From Planococcus citri (lineage: Eukaryota > Arthropoda > Insecta > Hemiptera > Pseudococcidae), in assembly GCF_950023065.1 (NCBI RefSeq), contig NC_088679.1, positions 1,798,001 through 1,862,000 of the forward strand: a DNA stretch of 64,000 bases. Reading direction: 5' to 3'. This document shows positions 47,830 to 61,026 of the stretch, piece by piece. Position numbers and translations under genes: made by a program. How positions within the stretch are numbered: position 1 is the first letter of the stretch; the number at the start of each line of letters is the position of its first letter. Below the pieces are notes generated by a model that was not told the origin of the DNA, did not search any database, and saw nothing but the letters and a program-made list of their open reading frames with translations.

Positions 47830-49900
47830 TCCGACATTTGACAATATGTAGGAATAACTGCACCTCCACCCCTCAGCTGATCCTTTGGGACAATTTTTTT
47901 CTTCAAGGGGAAATCGATTGAGGAACATTTTAAAACAAACTTTCCAAAAAAAAAAGTTGACCTCATTTACAAAATGACGACTATTTTGATTGTTTTCCAA
48001 CGTAGCGTATGAAATTTTTTGAACTGAGCAGAGCTAGATCGAAAGAGCATGTAAAAATTTATCATGAGCCAAAATTTCAAATGCCCAAGTGCATTTTTCG
48101 ATTTTTGGTGAATTTTTAAAAATCTAAACTTAAGCTAAAAATGAGGGAAAAAATCCAAACTTCACCAAATTTACCAAAAAAAAAAAGCTGAAATTTGAGA
48201 TGATATGTCCTATGTTCGACCTGCCAAATCGAATGGAAACGGTTTCAATCCGTTTTGAGCAGTTTTGGAGCCTGCAGCAGATTTTTGAAACTTTGAATTT
48301 TCACAAAATAGGTACTTCAGATGAAGTTGGAAATCCGAATTTCAAGCTGCACTTGAACTTGAACACGCTATCAAGTCGTCTGCTGGTGAATTTGGTCATT
48401 TTTGGAAGCCCTGGTGAATTTTTGAAAATTCTTGGAGCCTCCAGCAGATTTTTTAAACTTGAAATTTCGACAAAATTTCATCAATAATGTAGTTGGAATG
48501 TAAACAAATTTTCACACGCTAGGAAGTCGACAGCAGGTAGAAGCAAAGTCGTTTTGGAGCCTCCAGCGACCTTTTTTGGAAATTACTGGAGCCTCCAGCA
48601 GATTTTTCGATGATCGAAATTTCCATAAAATTTTACCAAACAAAGTTGGAAATGCATGCTGGTGAATTCAAGTAATTTTGAAGCCTCCGGCGACTTTTTG
48701 AAAACTCCTGGAGCCTCCAGCGAATTTTTGAAACTTGAAATTTCCAAAAAAAAATCGTCAATAATGCAGTTGGAGTGTAACATAATTTCAATACGCTATC
48801 AAGCCGAGTGCAGGTAGATTTCAAGTCGTTTTGGAGTCTCCAGCGACCTTTTTGGAAATTACTGGAGCCTCCAGCAGATTTTTCGATGCTCGAAATTTCC
48901 ATTGAATTTTACCAAACAAAGTTGGAAATGCATGCTAGTGAATTTAAGTAATTTTGAAACCTCCGGCGACCTTTTGGAAAACTCCTGGAGCCTCCACTGG
49001 ATTTTTGAAACTTGAAATTTCCAAAAAATTTCGTCAATAATGCAGTGTTGGAATGTAACATAATTTCAATACGCTATCAAGTCGAATGCAGGTAGATTTC
49101 AAGTCGTTTTGGAGTCTCCAGCGACCTTTTTGGAAATTACTGGAGCCTCCAGCAGATTTTTCGATGCACGAAATTTCCATTGAATTTTACCAAACAAAGT
49201 TGGAAATGCATGCTGGTGAATTTAAGTAATGTTGAAGCTTCCAACGACTTTTTGAAAATTTCTGGAGCCTCCAGCGGATTTTTGAAACTTGAAATTTCCA
49301 AAAAAATTCATCAATAATGCAGTCGGAATGTAAAATTTTTTCAATACCCTATTAAGTCGAATGCAGGTAGGTCTAAAGTCGTGTTGGAGTCTCCAGCAAC
49401 CTTTTTTGGAAATTACTGGAGGCTCCAGCAGATTTTTCGATGCTCGAAAGCTCCATAAAATGTTACCGAACGAAGTTGGAAATGCATGCTGGTGAATTTA
49501 AGTAATTTTGAAACCTCCGGCGACTTTTGGAAAATTCCTGGAGCCTCCAGCGGATTTTTGAAACTCGAAATTTCCAATAACTTTCATCCATAATGCAGTT
49601 GGAACGTAAAATAATTGCAATATGCTGTTAAGTCGAATGCAGGTAGATTTCAAGTCGTTTTGGAGTCTCCAGCGACCTTTTTTGGAAATTACTGGAGCCT
49701 CCAGCAGATTTTTCGATGCACGAAATTTCCATAGAATTTTACCAAACAAAGTTGGAAATGCATGCTGGTGAATTTAAGTAATTTTGAAACCTCCGGCGAC
49801 CTTTTGGAAAATTCCTGGAGCCTCCAGTAGATTTTTGAAACTTGAAATTTCCACAAAATTTCATAAAAATAGAGTTGAAAAACTGACATTTACTCTGAAA
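47830..49900. repeat. CTGGAG-palindrome repeat with a 277-bp tandem array
   Basis: Begins with sequence related to the left arm of the GTCCGGCATATGAC foldbacks (CCGACATTTGACAATATG, then FTTTC-type AT blocks). From about 48560 to 49830 it becomes a tandem array with a ~277-base period; unit starts at CCAGCAGATTTTTCGATG lie near 48595, 48871, 49149, 49425 and 49701. Each unit carries two or more copies of CTGGAGCCTCCAG. Unlike the foldbacks, no right inverted arm is seen. Open frames in it are by-products. Confidence 0.85.
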
Positions 49901-50072
49901 ACTAATTTTAATACGCCGTGGGCTGCATGGAGTCGACTGCGAGTATTCGTTATTCTTTTTTTTCAAAATCGCTGTAAGTATTTCGATTTGAAACATATTT
50001 TTATCCATCGGATTGAAAATTGGAAAAGAGGTATGAAGATGGAATTCAGTTTACAGCCTATTTTTGACATTA

Positions 50073-50283
50073 ATTCTGTACTCTAATGCAAAAAGGATGG
50101 AAGTCCTATGACTTGGCATAAGGAAAGGAGCTTAGTGTGTTTAATGCAGTTTGATACAGGGATTTTAAACTTTTCAGTTCAAAATTTAAAATTCCTGTTT
50201 CTCAAAACGCACTGAACACACTAACCTCCTTTTCTTATGCCAGGTCATAGGACTTCCATTCTTTTTGCATTGGAGTACAGAAT
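50073..50283. mobile_element. 211-bp hairpin MITE
   Basis: Ends ATTCTGTACTC and GAGTACAGAAT. The arms share GGAAGTCCTATGACTTGGCA and its complement around a ~50-base loop. No coding capacity. It lies in non-coding sequence. Confidence 0.85.
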
Positions 50284-50289
50284 TCCGAG

Positions 50290-50382
50290 ATGGATTACGG
50301 GCAGTTTGATTCCGGTTTGAAGCCTGGCAGCCTCCAGAGGCAGGTATCCACAGAAGGGTTATTATTGATCTGGTATCGTATG

Positions 50383-50416
<34 letters not shown>

Positions 50417-52700
50417 GTGTTAGACCTATAAAGTTACCAAGTAAAAGAAACTACTATTTATCTATTTTGCACCATATGTTTTAGTGTGTTGTAGAATTCG
50501 TTGCAACGACCAAACAGTATATTAAATATAAACATTTGAACGAAATCAAGACGTTTATAGTACATTCGAACTTCGAATCGAAAATCGTGGGAGGTCTACA
50601 CCGGCACGCCGCCGCCGCCGCCACCGTTTGCAGCGGCACGTTTTATATTCGTCATCGTGATTTGAAAAAAGAGGGGAAAAAACGCTTTTTTTCATTTTAT
50701 TGAAAAATAGGTAGCTAGCTACGTATATCTAGTTCAATAAAATATTAAAACCAAAACTATAAAAGCATGGATTTTTAAGGGGGGGGGGGGTTGACAAATT
50801 TAAAAAAATACCATATCCCATTCTTTTTTCAACTTTCCAGATCCCTTAAAATGAAACTAAATTTAAACTGGTGGAAATAAATTCTGAAAATTTGGTCCTA
50901 AATTGATCGAAAAGGTCACAAAATCCTTTCAGTCTAACTTTATAGATTCGTAATCCCAATTTGTCACATTTTACTCTCAAACTAGAAAGTCCAAAAATCT
51001 TCTGGAGGCTTCAGAACGAATCGAGGGCCCATCATATACCTCCTGCCTGTCTAATTATCCGTTGAACAAGCCTGTGTAGATATTTACTCGTAGATGAAAC
51101 AGTCCCGTTTCCCCCCTCCTCTCTACTCTTTGACTTTCTCGAACCATACGTATCATACAGATCAATAAATTAAACTGCTGCCTACAAAAGCGGATGATTT
51201 TTTAGAAACATGTGGACTGTTTTCCGGCATTAATGTTGGCCAATTGTTTATGTTTTAGATTCTTTCTTTTTCGTCTTCGCTCGTTTTAATGATTCACTTT
51301 TTCTACATCTTTTCTAAAACGCGTGTATAAAACACGGTAAAGAAAAAAAACATCACAAGCGCGAATAAAAAAAAAAAAAAAAAAAAAAACTCTCAATAAA
51401 CAGAAACGAATTGAATAGCGATAAAGTAATAAAAAATGTTTAATGGTTTCACGAACCGATAGCTCTGCGTTGTTGCTTGTTGGTCAGTATTTCTCATCTC
51501 TATATAGTCAAGCAAAACGCAATGAGATTTTATAAAGCAATAGAAGAGTTATCGTGTAATGAGTAGATATCTATTTCTATAATATCGGCGAAATGAAAAA
51601 TAAAAATGAAAAACTCGGGATGACGTGATGAGACTGAATTTGCAGTACCTACACTAAAATTGAAGTTTACCACTATATCGTTGATATAATATAGATTAGG
51701 TACCTACAAGTTTTAAAAAAATACTTTTCTCTTTATATAGCTTTTACTAGATAGGTAGGTTAGGTACATCATCTCTTAACAACGTTCGATCCGAGAATGA
51801 AGGGAAACAATCATTCAGTCGGAATCGAGTAAAAGAAAATAACGGAGTGAAAAAAATGGTAAAGTACTACATACAATCTGAAGGGAAAAAATGTGTAAAA
51901 TTTGAAAAAAGAAGTGATAAAATATTCAAGTACCTACCTGGATAAATGAAGGTTTATTCTCTCTTTTCTCTCAAGACTTTTTGGACAAAACCTTTTGTTT
52001 TCAAAAAAAAATAGAGAGATGCGAGAGGTGGGGTCGGGGGTGAAGAATGATTCAAATTTTTCATCATCAAAATTTCAACTATCTGATTTTTTTTTTGATT
52101 TTTGAGAGTTTTCAAAGATTTTAATTCTGCCAAATTACTTACGACAATTTTTGAAAAATGTCCACTCATATTTCATCTCCCCTCCCCATTTTTTCTTTAT
52201 TTTTTGACTCATTGAAGAGCGGTGGGAGGGAGTATTTGAAAGAATTCTGACACAAAATTGTGATACTGTATTTTGAAACTGCGATTCATTTCTTCGCTTT
52301 TTTTTCAACTTTTTGGAGCTTTGTGTGCAGAAAGACTTGGAAGGTTGACGAGTTTTTTTCTTTATCTGAGGTCATTTAGAGGAATTATGGCGCATATCAA
52401 TTTGAAAATTTTCGTAGAATGTTCATCTACATCATATAGGTATTTTATTCAATTTTGGTGAAGGAGATGCACAGATTCACACATGCTTGGGAAAGTGAAG
52501 CAGGTCCTTTCTCAAAAAGGGTACGCGGGTCATTTTGAATAATTCTGGCGGAAAAAAGAGTATTCGATTTTAAAATTTTTTTCCGATTTTTCTCAAAAAG
52601 GGGAGGTTCTCGGAGCTCTCTTTTTGGACCTATTGCAAAAGCAACACTTGGAGAATTATTTCATTTTGAAAGTCCACACAATGGGAGCACAGAATAGCGA
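50290..52700. other. Non-coding stretch, nothing recognised
   Basis: Contains poly-A runs at 50382-50414 and 51367-51389, a short GCCGCCGCCGCC tract near 50610, and a poly-G run near 50780. No gene is seen. Open frames match nothing. Confidence 0.5.
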
Positions 52701-52707
52701 AACTTTT

Positions 52708-53305
52708 GGGAACCTCATGAAGTATCCCCTTGGGATTTGAATGGAAAGTGGTCCCGGTAGTAGCCCTAGGCCCAAGTATCACACGTAATTAAAATTTTAG
52801 CTGTCGGTTTTGAATTTAGCTCCCACGGTGACGGTATAAGATTTGAAATTTTGAAATTTTCAAAAATCGCTACCCCGACGCTCAGGTTTTTTCCACCGTG
52901 TTGTCGTGGAAAAATTCTGATTCACGCGCTTACACTAGAGACTTTTTTCATTCTTCAATTAAATTTTTCATGTTACATCTTTCAAGGATTATTCAAATTT
53001 TCATCAAAATAAATAATTGAATAATCTTCGAAAAATATATTATGAAAAATTTCAATTGAACGGGAAATTGAAATCATGTCCCTTGGTCAAGCGCGTAGGG
53101 CAAAATTTTCCCACGACAGCGCCGTGGGAAAAACCTGAGCGTCGGGGTAACGGTTTTCGAAAATTGTTATACTTACTCGAAATTTTACTGTGGGAGCTAA
53201 ACTCTAAACTGGAAACTATTTCAATATGGTGTGTACTTTGGGCCAAGGACTACCACTGAAGCACCTTTCCATCCAAATCCCTGGAGGACACTTTATGAGG
53301 TTCCC
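52708..53305. repeat. Imperfect inverted repeat, ~200-base arms
   Basis: GGGAACCTCATGAAGTATCC on the left is mirrored near 53290-53305, and CCGACGCTCAGGTTTTT near 52880 by its complement near 53140. Arms have diverged by small indels; the loop is ~200 bases. The open frames at 53017-53259 read through it. Confidence 0.8.
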
Positions 53306-54579
53306 AGTAAGGACCACCATCTACAGTGAAAACATTTTTAAAACGATGGCTGGCAGGTCGTCATTTCTCAACGAATTTCGATAATTTTCTCGAAATCTTG
53401 CCTCTTTGGAGACTAGTTTTTCGATTTTCTGTGCAGATTCCAGATTTATTGAGCTTATCAGCTAATGAAAATTCGATTGCTTTAAATTTTGAGTATGAGT
53501 CTGCTAAGCTTAAAGGAAATTCCAACAAAACATCTCAAATTCAAGCGTGATTTTTGACTAAAGAACTTATTGAAAATGGTTAAAATTGATTGTGACATTT
53601 TTTCGTGGTAGATATTTTGATATTTATACCTACCTAAGTGTTAATGTACTAATGTTTTGTGTTTTCAGGCTTGACCTAGGATCTATTCAAACGAAGTTTT
53701 CAAAACGTTGCTTGCTGTTCCTGCTTCAGAACAGGTGAGATTAATTTATTGAATTATCTACCTAGCTAATTTAAGGTATGTACCCAGGACTGTACCGAAG
53801 AAGTTCTTCGGGGAGGGAGGGGGGCATAAAAATGCCAACTGGTAACGTTTTTTGCCTTGGAATTTCCTACTCAAATTTTTTCAAGAAGGACTTTTAGCAG
53901 AACATATTCAACTTTCTCACTTTTCCAATGTCTTCTAACATCCTAAGACTTTTTTTGAGTAAGCAGATGTCGAAAATATGTATAATTTTTAGCCCTGACG
54001 AAGCAATCTTGAAAATCAGTGTTTCATTTCAAGAGGTGTAAATAAGATGTTTTTTGGTGTTGGAGTTTCAAGTTGAAATTGTCAAAATTTTCATTTCTTC
54101 GATTAGGACCTTTTTGCCAACTGACGAGTGAGAATTGCCAATTTGCCAACTTTTCCATTTCAGACGCCTACGGGAGAAGCTCCTCCCCCTATCACCCCTT
54201 CGGTACGGCCCAGTATGTACCTACCTTCTGGTACTTATAAACAAACAAAAAGGTTTTGAATTTGAATGAAATATGAAAGTGACCAGTTTTGAACAAATAT
54301 ATTGTGATCTCTCAATTTTCATGAAAAGTTGAAATTAGAAATACATTGAGGCAGAAGTTAGACAAATCCGATTCGATTAAATTCACTCCCGACAAAGAAG
54401 ACATCTCAAGCGGTAAAATTTTTTGAACCGGACAAAATCAAATTAAAATTTCTAAAATACGTAGCTAGATGAAGGCTCCAAACGACTTGAATACGAGTAA
54501 ATCACATCCAATCGAGTCTGGTGTTTAAATCAGTATAAAGTAAATTTTAGCTTTTTAAACTTCATCCAGTAGGTAAGGC
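53306..54579. other. Non-coding stretch, nothing recognised
   Basis: AT-rich with no domain, splice pair or repeat that I can support. Confidence 0.5.
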
Positions 54580-56251
54580 TAACATGGGAACTTCTTGAGG
54601 TGTCACACTCCGATTTGGACGTGACCGCGATTTTTGGAAAGAGCATAGTCTAAAACCCCCAAAACCAAATTTTCAGCTGCCCAAGTTCATTTTTCGATTT
54701 TTGGCGAATTTTTGAAAATTCAAAATTGACTGTTTTTGGCGATTTCTGCTTTCTTTTTAAAAAGTACGTACTTGATCAGTAAAAATGGTTAAAATAAGTC
54801 CCAAAACTAATATTAATTACCCAAATCCAAATTTTACCGTTTCCAGCCATTCTGGAGCCTCCAGCGCGATTTTTCAATTTCTCCATGCAGAATTTTCAAT
54901 TTGCTCCAGAAGGCGTGAATATGAAGTTGGTCAGCTAAAAATCGAGTTGTACATATTTGTATATTACACTCGACCTGTTTAACGAGTTTATTCACATTTG
55001 AGCCGATTTTGAGAGTGACACCTCAAAAGTGGCACTTTGACCAGCTTTTTTCAAAATTAAAAAATCCAAGAAATCAAAAGTTTCCTGTTTGCATGGAAAT
55101 TTTCGAAATTCTCGCGAATCGCTGTATTTTGTCCAAAACTAACACCTCAAATCCTAATTTCACAATTTCTAGCCATTCTGGAGCCTCCAGCGTGATTTTT
55201 CAATTTCTCCAGAGCTTTGAATTTGCTCCAGAAGGCGTGAATATGCAGTTGGGCAGCTGAAAATCGAGTTGTGTATTATACCCGACCTGTTTAACGAGTT
55301 TATACACATTTTAGACGATTTTGGGACTGACACCTCAAGAATGGTTTTTTGACCAGCTTTTTTCAAAATTAAAAAATCCAAAAAATCAAAAGAACCGTTT
55401 GTGAGGAAATTTTTGAAATTTGCGCGAATTGCTGTAACGAACTCCCCAAATCAAGATTTCACAATTTCAAGCCATTCTGGAGCCTCCATCGCGATTTTCA
55501 ATTTCTCCAGAATTTTGGATTTGCTCCAGAAGGCGTGAATATGAAGTTGGGCAGCTATAAATCGAGTTTTATATTACACTCGACCTGTTTAACGAGTTTA
55601 TCCACATTTGAGCCGATGTTGAAAGTGACACCTCAAGAGTGGTTTTTTGAGGTGTCACTCTCGCTCCAAAACGGCTGGAAACGGTAGAATTTTTGCTCCG
55701 GGGGTTAGTTCTTGAAGAAATACAGCGATTCCCGCCAAAAATTTCCTCACAAACGGTTATATTTTGATTTTTTGGAGTTTTTAATTTTGAAAAAAGCTGG
55801 TCAAAAAACCACTCTTGAGGTGTCACTCGCAAAATCTGCTCAAATGTAGATAAGCTCGTTAAACAGGTCGAGTATAACACACAACTCGATTTTTAGCTGT
55901 CCAACTGCATATTCTCGCCTTCTGGAGCAAATTGAAAATTCTGGAGAAATTGAAAAATCGCGCTGAAGGCTCCAGAATCGCTGGAAATGATGAAATTTGG
56001 ATTTAGGTAATTAATATTAGTTTTGGGACTTATTTTGACCATTTTTATTGATCAAGTACGTACTTTTAAAAAAAAAAGCATAAATCTCCAAAAACAGTCA
56101 ATTTTGATTTTTCAAAAATTCGCCAAAAATCGTAAAATGAACTTGGGCAGCTGAAAATTTGGTTTCGGGGGGTTTTAGACTATGCTCTTTCCAAAAATCG
56201 TGGTCCCGTTCAAATCGGCGTGTGCCACCTCAAGAGGTTCCCTTGTAAGTG
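54580..56251. mobile_element. Foldback element with internal ~300-bp repeats
   Basis: GGGAACTTCTTGAGGTGTCA at the left is mirrored near 56225-56245. Inside, a ~300-330 base unit recurs at about 54846, 55174 and 55476 in one orientation and once or more inverted at 55660-56010. It contains ATTCTGGAGCCTCCAGC, TTGCTCCAGAAGGCGTGAAT and CGACCTGTTTAACGAGTTTA. The centre is near 55650. The arms are unequal because the left has more tandem units. No transposase is seen. Confidence 0.83.
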
Positions 56252-56483
56252 GGAATTTCAATTTTCAAAACTTTGATGAAGGCTTCAGAGCTTCACAAAA
56301 CGGTTCGAAATCGCTTCCAATCGATTAAGAGGGGGGGGGGCAAAATTAGAAATATGCCAAATTTTAGCGTTCTAGGTCAATTTGATGAAACAATAATTTT
56401 TTAATCATTCTCACCAAAAATCGAAAAACTCACGTCAATGCTTGAAATTCTGGCTGATGAAGTATTTTTGCTTGATCTTTATA

Positions 56484-58697
56484 GTCCGGCATATGACAAT
56501 AGAAGTAATTGCACCCCCTCCCCCCGCCGATCCTCCGAGACAACTTTTTTCTTAAAGGGGACATCCTAAGGAACATTTTAAAGCAAAGTTGCCAAAAAAA
56601 AGTTGGCCTTACTTACAAAATGGCGGCCATTTTGATTGACAGGTCAGCCGAGAAATCGCAGATTTTGCGTTTTAACATAGGACTTGCACGAACTTTTTCA
56701 AACTTTACAAAGGTAGGTCGAAAGATCATGCAAAAATTTAAGAGAAAAAGATCAAAATGAAATTCAGCATTTTAAATAGTCCGGCATATGACAATAGAAG
56801 TAATTGCACCCTACCGCCGATCCTCCGGGACAACTTTTTTTCTTAAAGGGGGAGAGCCTTTATCCTCAGAAAAAAGTGCCCCTACTTACAAAATGGCGGC
56901 CATTTTGATTGACAGGTCAGCCAAAATCGCAGATTTTGGGACTTGCATGAAATTTTTCAAACTTTACAGAGATAGATCGAAAGATTATGCAAAAATTTAT
57001 CACCTGTCAAAATTTCAAGTGCTTAAGTGCGTTTTTCGATTTTTGGTGAATTTTTGAAAATCGAATTTAGCCCAAAAATGAGGGAAAAAATCAAAATTTC
57101 ACCAAATTGACCAAGAAAGCTGAAATTTGGGATACACCCTATTTTCGTCATGACAAATCGATTGGAAACGGTTTCAACTCGTTTTGAGCAGTTCTGGAGC
57201 CTCCAGCAAATTTTTGAAACTTTAAATTTTCACGAAATTTCATCAAATGGAAACGGAAAGCTGAAATTTACTCTACAATTCAATTTCAACACCCTCTGAA
57301 GACGACTTCAGGTGAGTTCAAGTAATTTTAGGGCCTCCAGCGACTTTTTTTGAAAATTACTGGAGCCTCCAGCAGATTTTTGAAGCTTTAAATTTTCACA
57401 AAATTTCATCAAATGGATATGGAAAGCTGAAATTTACTCTACACTCCAATTTTAACACCCTCTGAAGACGACTTCAGGTGAGTTCAAGTAATTTTAGGGC
57501 CTCCAGCGACTTTTTTTGAAAATTACTGGAGCCTCCAGCAGATTTTTGAAGCTTTAAATTTTCACAAAATTTCATCAAATGGATATGGAAAGCTGAAATT
57601 TACTCTACACTCCAATTTTAACACCCTCTGAAGACGACTTCAGGTGAGTTCAAGTAATTTTAGGGCCTTCGGCGACTTTTTTTGAAAATTACTGGAGCCT
57701 CCAGCAGATTTTTGAAACTTTAAATTTTGACAAAATTTCATCAAATGGAGATGGAAAGCTGAAATTTACTCTACACTCTAATTTTAACACCCTCTGAAGA
57801 CGACTTCACCTGGGTTCAAGTCATTTTATGGCCTCCAGCGACTTTTTTGAAAATTACTGGAGCCTTTTGAAGCTTCCAGCTACTTTTAGGAAATTTGAAT
57901 TTTCCAAAAAAAGTCATGCAACCTTTCAAAAATTTGCTGGAGGGACCAATACGACTTGAAATTCACCAGCAGTCAACTTCGTAGCGTATTGAAATTAGTT
58001 TGCAGAATGAATTTCAACTCTCCATCTTGGTTTGATAAAATTTTGGGGAAATTTCAAGTTTCAAAAATCTACTAGAGGCTCCAGTAATGTTCAAAAAAGT
58101 CGTTGGAGGCTCTAAAATGACTTGAAATCAACCAGAAGTCGTTTTCAGAGGGTGTTAAAATTGGAGTGTAGAGTAAATTTCAGCATTCCATCTCCATTTG
58201 ATGAAATTTTGTCAAAATTTAAAGTTTCAAAAATTTGCTGGAGGCTCCAGAGCTGCTCAAAACGAGTCGAAACCGTTTCCAATCGATTTGGCATGACGAA
58301 AATAGGGTGTATCCCAAATTTCAGCTTTCTTGGTCAATTTGGTGAAATTTTGATTTTTTCCCTCATTTTTGGCCTAAATTCGATTTTCTAAAACTCACCA
58401 AAAATCGAAAAACGCACTTTAGCACTTGAAATTTTGACAGGTGATAAATTTTTGCATGATCTTTCGATCTACCTTTGTAAAGTTTGAAAAAGTTCGTGCA
58501 AGTCCTATGTTAAAACGCAAAATCTGCAATTTCGGCTGACCTGTCAATCAAAATGGCCGCTATTTTGTAAGTAAGGCCAACTTTTTTTTGGCAACTTTGC
58601 TTTAAAATGTTCCTTAGGATGTCCCCTTTAAGAAAAAAGTTGTCCCGGAGGATCGGGGGGAGGGGGGTGCAATTACTCCTATTGTCATATGCCGGAC
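56484..58697. mobile_element. GTCCGGCATATGAC foldback element, copy 2 (double left end)
   Basis: TA-flanked inverted repeat like copies 1 and 3, but with two left ends: one at 56484 and a second at 56779, each beginning GTCCGGCATATGACAATAGA. The right end is at 58697. A 166-base tandem unit runs through 57301-57800 (period starts 57301, 57467, 57633, 57799). The right arm mirrors the left. It lies 1.2 kb upstream of the FoxF start codon. Confidence 0.88.
57301..57800. repeat. 166-bp tandem repeat inside foldback copy 2
   Basis: Three near-identical units, each running GACGACTTCAGGTGAGTTCA, then CCTCCAGCGAC, then ACTGGAGCCTCCAGCAGA, ending ACACCCTCTGAA. The spacing is exactly 166 bases. The near-identity implies recent amplification. 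Confidence 0.88.
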
Positions 58698-59933
58698 TAT
58701 TAAGTTGAGATTTGTCTACTTCAAAAAATTTGCTGCCAATTAGGGTACCTCCCAAATCGGAAAGCAAGCCCAATAAGCCAAACTTGTAAGAAATAAAGGT
58801 TAAGCCACTCCTCGTCCATTTTTTTCTCCAAGTCGTAGGTGTAGTGGCAGGTATCCTAGACAAACGTATCAACCAACGTTGGTGATCACTACTCGCATTC
58901 TCAAGCTCTTTGATTTACACGAATTTTTCAAGTACAAAGACTATTTATGTAGGCGAAACTCGTCGGTAAAATAGTCATTAATTGCGGTTATTTTTGACTA
59001 TTAGCGTTCTCCCTATACGTATGTATTTTCCAATTGGTCGACGAATAAATCTCGGTTAGGCGACTAAAAAACTGGCCACGTACCGAATTAACCTCGTCCA
59101 TAAAAAAATATGGACGTCTGTGGCATGAAGATTGGCTGATCAGTCCCCTCCAACTTAATCTCGGATATTTTAGTCGAAACGCAAGATCCTCCTACATCTT
59201 GAGAAAAAAAAACTAAAGATGAAAGAGCGACGGAGAAAGAAATAGGTAAAAAGTAAAAAACCAACGCACGTAATTCGGCGTGTTAACCAAAACAAACCAA
59301 TAAAAAAAAAAAGGAGGAAAGATTATACGTACGTACGTACCTACACTTACGCACACATATGGAAAAAAATAGTAGAATGTTTGGGGGATCGTTTTTTAAT
59401 TGAGAGATCGCATTAACGTACTCGAGTATACGTTAATTTTTTACGAGTTTAAACGAATTTTTCAACGGTGTTAGTGCTAGCCGAAGATTTTTCCGATTTG
59501 TTTGCTTAATTTTTCACCCTTTTTTCGCTTTCTTTTTTTTTTTAATGTAATCACCATCGCGAGTGTGTATAATAAAATGATTTGCGTATAGAGTAGACAA
59601 TTACACGTATATAGTCTTAAGCTCGTTCGAGAGTATATACAATACCGTAAATTGTTTGTTTTTTAAAAACATAAATATTTATTTCGTAAAGGTTTTTTTT
59701 TTTTATTTCGTATATACGCGTTTACATATTTGTATTTGAGTTTCTTCGGTTGATTGTTTATGAATAAATAATGTAAAGTGGTAAAGAATCTCGGAGCAAC
59801 GAATCATCTCGCTTCGAGAACAAATATTTATACGCGTAGTCCAATTATCGACTGCAGCTCAGATGATGAACGAAGTGTGAAAAAATCAAACGTCGTCAGG
59901 TAAATAAATAAAAATCCTCCGCCAAAGGGCAGC
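58698..59933 (+). promoter_or_regulatory. FoxF: Upstream region of FoxF, probable promoter and leader
   Basis: Non-repetitive sequence between foldback copy 2 and the FoxF start. It holds an ACGTACGTACGTAC microsatellite at 59327-59340, poly-T/A runs and scattered CpG. No TATA box or start site can be named. An in-frame TAA at 59901-59903 lies 33 bases before the ATG. Confidence 0.4.
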
Positions 59934-60929
59934 ATGATTAAAAACGAATCCCTACAAAGTATCATATCATCTTCGGATACGTACAGCAGTGGCGGTGCCA
60001 TCAGCGAAAATCCAAATGTGCCCTTCGGTCATCATTATTTCGGCGACTCGACAACCCTCTCTTCGGATAACAACGATAAATTACGCGCAATTTCCAACTC
60101 GACCTCGTCTTCGAATTGCCTGAAATCCATCTCGAGTGGCAACAGTGGTGGCAGTGGCCAATCACTGAGAAAATCATCTCCGGCTATTCGACGTCAAGAA
60201 AAACCTCCCTACTCGTATATCGCGTTGATCGTAATGGCTATCAAAAACTCGCCCATTAAACGACTAACGCTCAGTGAAATCTATACTTATTTGCAACAAA
60301 ACTTTCCATTTTTCCGAGGCCCTTACCAAGGCTGGAAGAACTCAGTACGCCATAACCTTTCACTGAACGAGTGTTTCGTCAAATTACCCAAAGGCTTAGG
60401 TGGTAGGCCAGGTAAAGGGCATTACTGGACGATCGACCCTGACTCCGAATGTATGTTCGAAGAAGGATCGTATCGACGTAGACCCAGAGGATTTCGTAGA
60501 AAATGTCAGAATCTCAAGACTCCTTATACGCCTCCTACCGCCTCTCATTATTACGTCGCCCCTCAGACGCCTCAAAATTTCGATATGTCGTGTGCCCAAA
60601 ATGCCATTGTACAGCAACAGTTCGAGAATTACCAAAGTCATTACCCTTTCGGATACGAGTCTTCGTTTTATTCGCAAAATGTGCCGCCGACTGATATACA
60701 GAATTATTGGGATTGTCCGTCCGGCTACAAATGCAGTATTAGTCCGGCCAACGCTTCGTCCGCAGCTGCCGCATCAGCGGTCACTGTTCCAGTTCCGGCT
60801 CCGAATTCGTCGACTAATGGTTACGCTTATCATTATGCGGCTGCTGCTCCGGTCACGTCGACTATTTCGACCAGTTTGCATCCGCATCCGGATGATGGTA
60901 AAACGTTGAGTAATTTTTCGAATGTATAA
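59934..60929 (+). CDS. FoxF: FoxF-class forkhead transcription factor
   Basis: Encodes 331 residues. Residues 1-88 are Ser/Asn/Gly-rich. The forkhead DNA-binding domain spans about 88-190: EKPPYSYIALIVMAIKNSPI, the SEIYTYLQQNFPFFRGPYQG block, recognition helix NSVRHNLSLNECF, wing KGHYWTIDP and EEGSYRRRPRGFRRKCQ. FFRGxYQGWKNSVRHN and the RRRPRGFRRKCQ wing point to FoxF (Drosophila biniou), a nuclear regulator of visceral mesoderm. It has GLGGRPGKG where I recall GLGRPGKG in vertebrate FOXF. The C-terminus is Tyr/Pro/Ala-rich with an Ala run at ~276-280. An upstream in-frame stop supports this start. A GTAAAA donor-like site at 60898 means a further C-terminal exon is not excluded. Confidence 0.93.
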   Translation: MIKNESLQSIISSSDTYSSGGAISENPNVPFGHHYFGDSTTLSSDNNDKLRAISNSTSSSNCLKSISSGNSGGSGQSLRKSSPAIRRQEKPPYSYIALIVMAIKNSPIKRLTLSEIYTYLQQNFPFFRGPYQGWKNSVRHNLSLNECFVKLPKGLGGRPGKGHYWTIDPDSECMFEEGSYRRRPRGFRRKCQNLKTPYTPPTASHYYVAPQTPQNFDMSCAQNAIVQQQFENYQSHYPFGYESSFYSQNVPPTDIQNYWDCPSGYKCSISPANASSAAAASAVTVPVPAPNSSTNGYAYHYAAAAPVTSTISTSLHPHPDDGKTLSNFSNV

Positions 60930-61026
60930 ATACGTGCATTATTCGGATTACGAGGTATTAATATGTGTTAATTGTGTATGAATTATGTACGAGTATTGAG
61001 GTATTTTACAGTACCCAGCTAATCCA

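Noticed and set aside
60396..60909. Long frames overlapping FoxF on the minus strand and in another plus frame
   Set aside because: They are shadows of the FoxF coding sequence, which has the conserved forkhead domain.
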